Positions 57,743 to 64,000 of a stretch of 64,000 nucleotides of DNA are shown here, in pieces. The position numbers and the translations under genes are program-made. The stretch covers positions 1,302,001-1,366,000 of the forward strand of contig LR590464.1 in NCBI GenBank assembly GCA_901472455.1, read 5' to 3'. The stretch is from Leclercia adecarboxylata (GTDB taxonomy: Bacteria > Pseudomonadota > Gammaproteobacteria > Enterobacterales > Enterobacteriaceae). The notes beneath the pieces are model-generated. The model was not told the origin of the DNA and made no database searches. It saw only the letters and a program-made list of their open reading frames with translations. Within the stretch, counting starts at the first letter, position 1. Every line of letters begins with the position of its first letter.

Positions 57743-58778
57743 ATGGCTCACCAGACTCGCTGGACACTGTCGCAAGTCACCGCATTATTTGAAAAACCGC
57801 TGCTGGAACTGCTGTTTGAAGCGCAGCAGATCCACCGTCAGCATTTCGACCCGCAGCAGGTTCAGGTCAGTACTCTGCTGTCGATCAAAACCGGCGCCTG
57901 CCCGGAAGATTGCAAATATTGCCCGCAAAGCGCGCGCTATAAGACTGGCCTTGAATCCGAACGCCTGATGGAGGTCGAGCAGTGCTGGAGTCGGCGCGTC
58001 AGGCGAAACACGCCGGTTCGACCCGCTTCTGCATGGGCGCGGCATGGAAAAACCCGCACGAGCGTGACATGCCCTACCTCGAGCAGATGGTGCAGGGTGT
58101 GAAGGCCATGGGCCTCGAAGCCTGTATGACCCTCGGCACGCTGGACGACACCCAGGCCCAGCGTCTTGCCTCGGCAGGGCTGGATTACTACAACCACAAC
58201 CTCGACACCTCCCGGAGTTCTACGGCAACATTATCACCACCCGCACCTATCAGGAGCGTCTGGATACGCTGGACAAGTGCGCGATGCGGGCATTAAGGTC
58301 TGCTCGGGCGATTGTCGGCTTGGGCGAGACGGTGACCGATCGCGCCGGTCTGCTCCTGCAACTGGCGAACCTGCCGACCCCGCCGGAGAGCGTGCCGATT
58401 AACATGCTGGTGAAGGTGAAGGGCACCCCGCTGGCCGACAACGACGATGTGGACGCGTTTGATTTTATTCGCACCATTGCGGTTGCGCGCGTGATGATGC
58501 CGACGTCGTTCGTGCGCCTCTCGGCGGGCCGGGAGCAGATGAATGAGCAGACCCAGGCGATGTGCTTTATGGCCGGGGCCAACTCCATTTTCTACGGCTG
58601 CAAGTTGCTCACCACCCCGAACCCGGAAGAGGACAAAGACGTACAGCTGTTCCGCAAGCTGGGGCTGAATCCGCAGCAAACCGCGGTGCTGACGGGCGAT
58701 AACGAGCAGCAGTATCAGCTCGAACAGCAGTTGATCAACGCCGATACCGACCAGTTCTACAACGCGGCGACAGTATGA
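57743..58778 (+). CDS. bioB: Biotin synthase
   Basis: Radical SAM enzyme inserting sulfur into dethiobiotin. The CxxxCxxC motif is Cys53, Cys57 and Cys60 (ACPEDCKYC). [36 protein letters not shown] and [11 protein letters not shown](C)[13 protein letters not shown] follow. Here the errors are deletions, near 57983, 58212, 58273 and 58309. Corrected length is about 346 residues. The stop overlaps the bioF ATG (ATGA). Confidence 0.93.
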
Positions 58779-59932
58779 CCTGGCAACAACGCATCGATGC
58801 TGCCCTTGATGCGCGCCGGGCGGCAGACGCCCTGCGCGTGCGCACCCCGGTGGAGCACGGCGCGGGGCGCTTTCTCATCCGCGAGCAGCGGCAATACTGC
58901 AATTTCTCCGGCAATGACTATCTCGGCCTGAGCCAGCACCCGGCGATCATCCGCGCCTGGCAACAGGGCGCGGAGCAGTACGGGGTGGGCAGCGGCGGCT
59001 CCGGCCACGTGAGCGGCTACACCCATGCGCATCAGGCGCTGGAAGCGCATCTTGCTGACTGGCTCGGCTACCCCCGGGCGCTGCTGTTTATATCCGGCTT
59101 TGCCGCCAATCAGGCGCTGATTGCCGCCCTGACCGGCAAGGACGATCGCATCCTGGCCGATCGCTTAAGCCACGCCTCTCTGCTGGAGGCCGCCAGCCTT
59201 AGCCCGGCACAATTACGCCGTTTTGCCCACAACGATGTCGCCCAGCTGGACGCGCTGCTGGATAAACCCTGCGAGGGGCAACAGCTTGTCGTGACCGAGG
59301 GGATCTTCAGCATGGACGGCGACAGCGCGCCGCTGGGTGAGATCCATGCGGCAGCGCAGCGCCAGGGCAGCTGGCTGCTGGTGGACGATGCCCACGGCAT
59401 TGGCGTCACCGGGCCAGAAGGGCGAGGAAGTGCCGCCGGGCAGGGGGTAAAACCCGAGCTGCTGGTGGTGACCTTTGGCAAAGGCGTTGGCATCAGCGGG
59501 GCGGCGGTACTGTGCAGCGACCCGGTAGCCGACTACCTGCTGCAGTTCGCCCGGCACCTGATCTACAGCACCAGCATGCCGCCCGCCCAGGCGGTGGCAC
59601 TGCTGGCGGCCTTTAATCTGATCCGTAGCGACGAAGGCGAAGCGCGTCGGCAGAGGCTGGCGGGGCATATCCGCCAGTTCCGAGCGGGTGTGGGTGACCT
59701 CCCTATGACGATCACCGCCTCGCAGAGCGCCATTCAGCCGCTGATTGTGGGCGAAAACGCCCGTGCGCTGCATCTGGCGCACACCCTCAGGCAGCAGGGG
59801 ATCTGGGTAACCGCGATTCGTCCTCCTACCGTGCCGGCAGGGACGGCGCGCTTACGCCTGACCCTGACGGCGGCCCATGAGTCGGCTGATATCGCCGCAT
59901 TACTGGAGGCGCTGCATGTCGCAAGTGAATAA
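58775..59932 (+). CDS. bioF: 8-amino-7-oxononanoate synthase
   Basis: PLP enzyme condensing pimeloyl-ACP and alanine. Conserved [46 protein letters not shown] and the PLP-lysine region [15 protein letters not shown] (about Lys236). 385 residues in one clean frame, unlike its operon partners. It overlaps bioB by four bases and bioC by 17. Confidence 0.95.
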   Translation: MTWQQRIDAALDARRAADALRVRTPVEHGAGRFLIREQRQYCNFSGNDYLGLSQHPAIIRAWQQGAEQYGVGSGGSGHVSGYTHAHQALEAHLADWLGYPRALLFISGFAANQALIAALTGKDDRILADRLSHASLLEAASLSPAQLRRFAHNDVAQLDALLDKPCEGQQLVVTEGIFSMDGDSAPLGEIHAAAQRQGSWLLVDDAHGIGVTGPEGRGSAAGQGVKPELLVVTFGKGVGISGAAVLCSDPVADYLLQFARHLIYSTSMPPAQAVALLAAFNLIRSDEGEARRQRLAGHIRQFRAGVGDLPMTITASQSAIQPLIVGENARALHLAHTLRQQGIWVTAIRPPTVPAGTARLRLTLTAAHESADIAALLEALHVASE

Positions 59933-60677
59933 ACAGGCGATTGCCGCCGCCTTTGGCCGGGCGGCGCACAGCTACGCACGCCACGACGGACTCCAGCGGG
60001 AAAGCGCTGACGGGCTGCGGGCCTTGCTCGCTGAAAACCGTTTCCCCCGCGTGCTGGATGCGGGCTGCGGACCGGGGAGTAACAGCCTCGCCTGGCGCAA
60101 GGCCGGGAGTCACGTGACGGCGATGGATCTCTGCGCCCCGATGCTGGAGGAAGCGCGTCGCAACCAGGCGGCCGACCACTATCTGCAGGCCGATATCGAA
60201 GCCATTCCGCTGGCCGAGGGGCAGTTCAGCCTCGTCTGGAGCCATCTGGCGGTGCAATGGTGCGCCAGCCTGCCGCAGGCCGCTGGCCGAACTCTACCGG
60301 GTGGCGCAGCCGGGGGGGCAAGGTGGCCTTCACGACGCTGCTCCAATGGCTCGCTGCCGGAGCTGAATCAGGCCTGGCAGGCGATAGATACCCAGCCACA
60401 TGCCAACCGGTTTCTGTCCGGGCAGCCAGGTAAACGACGCCCCTGTCCGGCTGGCAGTACCGCTCCGCGGTCCAGACCGTCACGCTGCTGTTTGACGATG
60501 CGCTCAGCGCCATGCAGTCCCTGAAGGGGATTGGGGCCACCCATCTTCACGCCGGACGGTCGAATAAACCCTTAACCCCGCGGGCAACTGCACCAGCTGG
60601 CCCAGGCCTGGCCACAGCAGGCGGGGAAATTCCCGCTCTCTTACCAACTTTTTCATGGGATTATTGAACGTGACTGA
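59916..60677 (+). CDS. bioC: Malonyl-ACP O-methyltransferase
   Basis: SAM-dependent methyltransferase that starts pimeloyl synthesis by masking malonyl-ACP. It begins [23 protein letters not shown] inside the end of bioF. SAM motif VLDAGCGPG lies near residue 48, then [12 protein letters not shown]. From about 60280 the frame changes several times; pieces such as [39 protein letters not shown] and [15 protein letters not shown] are recognisable. About five errors; corrected length is about 251 residues. Confidence 0.88.
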
Positions 60678-61385
60678 ACGTTATTTTGTCACCGGCACCG
60701 ACACCGAGGTCGGGAAAACCGTTGCCAGCCACCGCTCTGTTACAGGCGGCGCGTGCGCTGGGTCGCCATACCGCGGGATACAAACCGGTGGGCCTCCGGT
60801 AGCGGAGATGACCGCAGCAGGGCTGCGTAACAGCGATGCGCTGGCGTTACAACGCAACAGCAGCGTGGCCTTGAGCTATCCGGCGGTCAATCCCTACACC
60901 TTCGCCCGAGCCGACCTCACCGCATATCATCAGCGCGGATGAGCAGCGCCCGATCCTTGTTCAGTACGCTTTCCGCCGGGTTACGCACGCTGGAGGACGC
61001 AGGCTGACTGGGTGCTGGTGGAAGGCGCGGGCGGCTGGTTTACGCCGCTGTCGCAGGAGCAGACCTTCGCAGACTGGGTGGATGGCCGAGCGTCTGCCGG
61101 TGATCCTGGTGGTGGGGGGTGAAGCTGGGCCTGTATTAACCACGCCCATGCTGACCGCGCAGGCGATCCGCCAGGCAGGGCTGCATTTTGCAGGCTGGGG
61201 TAGCGAACGGGGTGGTGCCGCCCGGCAAGCGCCATCCTGAATACATGGCCACGCTCAGGCGCGTGCTGCCAGCCCCCTTGTTGGGCGAAATCCCGTGGCT
61301 GGGCGACGAAGCGGACACCGCAACCGTCGGGCACTATCTTTCCCTTACTGCGCTGACGCCGCAGGCCCCATCCAGTGGGCTATAA
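60670..61385 (+). CDS. bioD: Dethiobiotin synthetase
   Basis: ATP-dependent carboxylase closing the ureido ring of dethiobiotin. It starts at a GTG (60670) overlapping the bioC stop; [20 protein letters not shown] contains the P-loop GTDTEVGKT. Later pieces are GLRNSDALALQRNSSVALSYPAVNPYTFA, ADWVLVEGAGGWFTPLS and PPGKRHPEYMATLRRVLPAPLLGEIPWLGDEAD. Around eight single-base errors make this the worst-hit gene. The end at 61385 overlaps the convergent ATPase gene by about 40 bases. Confidence 0.87.
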
Positions 61386-62055
61386 GCGGATCATCCAGCT
61401 CGCTGACCCTGCCCTGGGCTACATTTCGCCCCCGGTAAAGCAGGCAAAAGCGATCCGCTACCCGGCGGATCAGGGAGAGGTGCTGCTCGGCCAGCAGCCA
61501 CCGATAACCCCAGCTCCCGGTTGAACCTGAGCAGCAGTTGCGCCAGTTTGAGAGTAAATAACTGGCCGGTCCCACGGCTCGGCTCGTCGAGGATCAGCAG
61601 GCGAGGGCGGGTCACCAGCGCGTTCGCCAGCGCCAGCTGATATTGCTGATCGTCGTTAAGACCGGAGGCCCGCAGCTTGGCGCAGCGGATAAAGCTCGGG
61701 AAAGAACTCAAAAACGTCGCGGCTTGTTGTCCCGCCCGCGACGCCTTTCGCCATTCGCGCAATGTGCAAATTTTCCTCTACCGTCAGTTGCGAGAAGATC
61801 CGCCTGTCCTGCGGCACAAAGCTAATTCCCGTCCTGGCCTGCTGCAAATCGCAGGGCGAGGCCCCGGCGTCATGCCAGACCATGGTGCCGCTGGCAATCG
61901 GCAGCAGGCCAGCAATACAGCTCACGAGGGTGGTTTTCCCCATCCCGGGTAGCCCGAGTACGCCGGTGCAGACGCCGGGGGGGGAGATCGAGGTCAACGT
62001 TCCACAGGGTGTGGCGATCTCCGTAATACTGATTAACGGCGCGCAGGCTTAACAT
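61345..62055 (-). CDS. Orphan UrtE-like ABC transporter ATPase
   Basis: ATPase resembling UrtE/LivF, the second ATPase of urea or branched-chain amino-acid importers. It starts MLSLRAVNQYYGDRHTLWNV behind a good AAGGAG site. Walker A is GLPGMGKTTL, then ISFVPQDRRIFSQLTVEENL, Walker B LLILDEPSRGTG and H-loop LLAEQHLSLIRRVADR. The ABC signature is LNDDQQYQLAL instead of LSGGQ, a notable departure. About five single-base errors interrupt it; corrected length is about 230 residues. No permease, second ATPase or binding protein lies beside it, so it is either a remnant or a stand-alone ATPase. Confidence 0.65.
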
Positions 62056-62289
62056 GCTGGTGCTCCTTTTCAGGCATCGGTGACACCTGATACTCTGCAA
62101 GACTCTTGCCACTGCCTATAAAAGGGCGTTTAAAGCGGCTTTTTTCGGAATCGGCTCAAAAATCAGCGCGGTGAGCCAGGGGGCGATGCACCGCGTCGGT
62201 GCCCTCTGAGATGCGCCTTGGTGCAGGGCGATTTTTGGTCAAAATGTGAACAGGATCTCACCAAATCCTTCGGTGATTTTGGTCATCAG

Positions 62290-62320
62290 ATCGCCAAAAT
62301 TAGGCGATAAAAATTTTTTA
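62290..62320 (+). terminator. Terminator-like hairpin
   Basis: ATCGCC-AAAATTA-GGCGAT followed by AAAAATTTTTTA. No plus-strand gene ends nearby except distant bioD, so its role is unclear. Confidence 0.4.
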
Positions 62321-62382
62321 CCGTTCCGTTGTGGGTAAAAACCGGGAACGAGCCGAGTCACGTTCCGTATGGCTGGCGGCAG

Positions 62383-62405
62383 TTATCCACTATTCCTGTG
62401 GATAA
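62383..62405. promoter_or_regulatory. Inverted pair of DnaA boxes
   Basis: TTATCCACT (one mismatch) and TGTGGATAA, the reverse complement of the perfect box TTATCCACA, face each other across six bases. A DnaA-box promoter region is known upstream of E. coli uvrB. Confidence 0.7.
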
Positions 62406-62714
62406 CCATGTGCATTAGAGTTAGAAAACACAAGGTAAGCGGAGAGGAATACGCGGCCTGCGCCTGAATTGCTGCGAAACGCGTCTTTTTGAAAACTTTT
62501 AAGAAGATCAAAGCGTTAAATAAAAGCAATCATTGTCATCAAAGTGGTCAACTTGCCAGGGGTGAAGTCCAGCGGCTCGCCTTGGACAAATGTTAAAAAA
62601 TGAAAAGTTCTGGGGATAACCCACCCCTGTTGGAATTTTATCCCGTTGCAGCCGAAATTTTACGCAGCTTCGCTCGATTCCCACTGCTGCTGGCACAAAA
62701 CGGCGCGGATGCCA

Positions 62715-62736
62715 CTGGATTTATATCCAGTATAAT
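62715..62736 (+). promoter_or_regulatory. LexA-like box and -10 of uvrB
   Basis: CTGGATTTATATCCAG is a palindrome in the place of the E. coli uvrB SOS box; the LexA consensus is CTGT-N8-ACAG, so both outer arms carry one change. A perfect TATAAT at 62731-62736 follows immediately, so bound LexA would block the promoter. Confidence 0.7.
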
Positions 62737-62807
62737 TTACTGGCAAAAATAGCCATCAGGAGTAAAATTACACACCTGCCGTATTAACCATCATCAGGTC
62801 GCCGCTC

Positions 62808-64000
62808 ATGAGTAAACCGTTCAAACTGAATTCCGCTTTCCGTCCTTCCGGCGATCAGCCTGAAGCGATTCGCCGTCTGAAAGAGGGGCTGGAGGATGGG
62901 CTTGCACACCAGACGCTGCTGGGCGTAACCGGTTCGGGTAAAACCTTTACGGGTCGCCAACGTGATCGCCGATTTGCAGCGGCCGACCATGGTGCTGGCA
63001 CCAAATAAAACGCTGGCTGCGCAGCTGTACGGCGAGATGAAAGAGTTCTTCCCCGAAAATGCGGTGGAGTATTTCGTCTCGTACTACGACTACTATCAGC
63101 CGGAAGCCTACGTCCCTAGCTCCGATACCTTTATCGAAAAAGATGCCTCGGTGAACGAACATATCGAGCAGATGCGTCTGTCCGCGACCAAGGCGCTGCT
63201 TGAACGCCGTGACGTAGTGGTGGGTGGCATCGGTATCAGCCATTTACGGCCTCGGCGATCCCGATCTCTACCTGAAGATGATGCTGCACCTGACCCAGGG
63301 GATGATTATCGATCAGCGCGCCATCTTGCGGCGGCTGGCGGAACTGCAGTACACCCGTAACGATCAGGCGTTCCAGCGCGGCACCTTCCGCGTTCGCGGG
63401 GAGGTCATCGATATCTTCCCGGCTGAGTCGGACGACTTCGCGCTGCGTGTCGAGCTGTTCGATGAAGAGGTTGAGCGTCTGTCGCTGTTTGACCCGCTGA
63501 CCGGCCAGGTGGAGTCAATTATTCAGCGCTTCACCGTCTACCCGAAAACCCACTACGTGACCCCGCGCGAGCGCATCGTGCAGGCGATGGAAGATATCAA
63601 AGTCGAGCTGGCGGATCGCCGCAAAACGCTGCTGGACAATAACAAGCTGCTGGAAGAGCAACGTATCAGCCAGCGTACCCAGTTCGATCTCGAGATGATG
63701 AACGAGCTGGGCTACTGCTCCGGGATCGAAAACTACTCGCGCTATCTCTCTGGCCGCGGGCCGGGGGAGGCACCGCCAACCCTGTTTGACTACCTGCCGG
63801 CGGATGGCCTGCTGGTGGTGGACGAATCCCACGTCACTATTCCGCAGATTGGCGGGATGTATCGCGGGCGACCGGGCGCGTAAAGAGACCCTGGTGGAGT
63901 ACGGCTTCCGCCTGCCGTCAGCGCTGGATAACCGCCCAATGAAGTTTGAAGAGTTTGAGGCGCTGGCACCGCAAACCATTTACGTTTCCGCGACGCCGGG
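62808..64000 (+). CDS. uvrB: Excinuclease ABC subunit B (3' partial)
   Basis: Damage-verifying helicase-like subunit of nucleotide excision repair. [21 protein letters not shown], Walker A GVTGSGKT (39-46), the beta-hairpin [12 protein letters not shown], and [25 protein letters not shown] (DEAD-like box) are present. Extra G residues near 62951, 63221 and 63873 break the frame. The window ends inside motif III (YVSATPG), about residue 400 of an expected 673. Confidence 0.95.

Larger units (their letters stand above)
62056..62807. other. Intergenic region between the UrtE-like gene and uvrB
   Basis: 752 bases without a convincing gene. It holds a stem with T-run at 62290-62319, an inverted pair of DnaA boxes, and the LexA-like box and promoter of uvrB, all listed separately. 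On the minus strand a short open stretch near 62163-62240 reads RRISEGTDAVHRPLAHRADF-stop, which faintly resembles an acyl-CoA dehydrogenase C-terminus. It is too short to annotate as a gene. Confidence 0.5.

Overview
The window is a 64 kb piece of enterobacterial core chromosome. Gene content, order and protein sequences match the region that runs from nei-gltA-sdh-suc through cyd, tol-pal, nadA, aroG, gal, mod and bio to uvrB in Escherichia coli. A complete hutIGCUH cluster sits between ybhC and ybhB/bioA, and a DUF979-pcp pair sits beside nei. There is also an ERIC element and a tRNA cluster with four lysine and one valine gene. Together these point to an Enterobacter/Klebsiella/Lelliottia-like member of the Enterobacteriaceae; the genus cannot be fixed from sequence reading alone. 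I see no prophage, transposase, integron or CRISPR array.

Layout. 1-2064: DUF979 permease (partial), pcp and nei. 2167-13883: citrate synthase (minus strand), then the sdhCDAB-sucABCD TCA-cycle operon with an ERIC repeat in the sdhB-sucA gap and an SdhX-type small RNA at its 3' end. 13967-19433: mngR and mngAB for mannosylglycerate uptake and hydrolysis. 20108-23249: cytochrome bd oxidase (cydABX, ybgE). 23398-29110: Tol-Pal envelope complex. 29273-30017: tRNA cluster with odd repeated tRNA 3' ends. 30281-33614: nadA, pnuC, zitB, ybgS. 33936-35808: aroG and gpmA. 36021-40298: galETKM on the minus strand. 40505-45816: modF, modE, acrZ, modABC. 45817-49288: ybhA, pgl, ybhC. 49512-55776: histidine utilisation. 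55845-61385: ybhB and the divergent bioA / bioBFCD biotin genes. 61345-62055: an isolated UrtE-like ABC ATPase. 62808-end: uvrB (partial).

Regulatory sites are unusually readable. They include an FNR box before cydA, a NadR box before nadA, a TyrR box before aroG, a Fur-like box before gpmA, both gal operators, a ModE palindrome, the bio operator, HutC-type operators and a NAC-type site in hut, a CRP site before mngA, and a LexA-like box plus paired DnaA boxes before uvrB.

The strongest unexpected signal is technical. By my manual count roughly a hundred single-base insertions or deletions break about two thirds of the genes. Nearly all are essential or highly conserved, and many indels lengthen or shorten a short run of one base. 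Some genes (sdhCDAB, tolQ, tolR, tolB, pal, nadA, modF, modC, ybhC, bioF) are clean. The best reading is consensus error in the assembly, not decay, so I annotate these genes as functional CDS spanning the frameshifts. I did not find a convincing undescribed biological system. The items most worth a second look are the tRNA-Lys 3'-end copies and antisense T-arm in the tRNA spacers, the orphan UrtE-like ATPase beside uvrB, and the DUF979-pcp pair.
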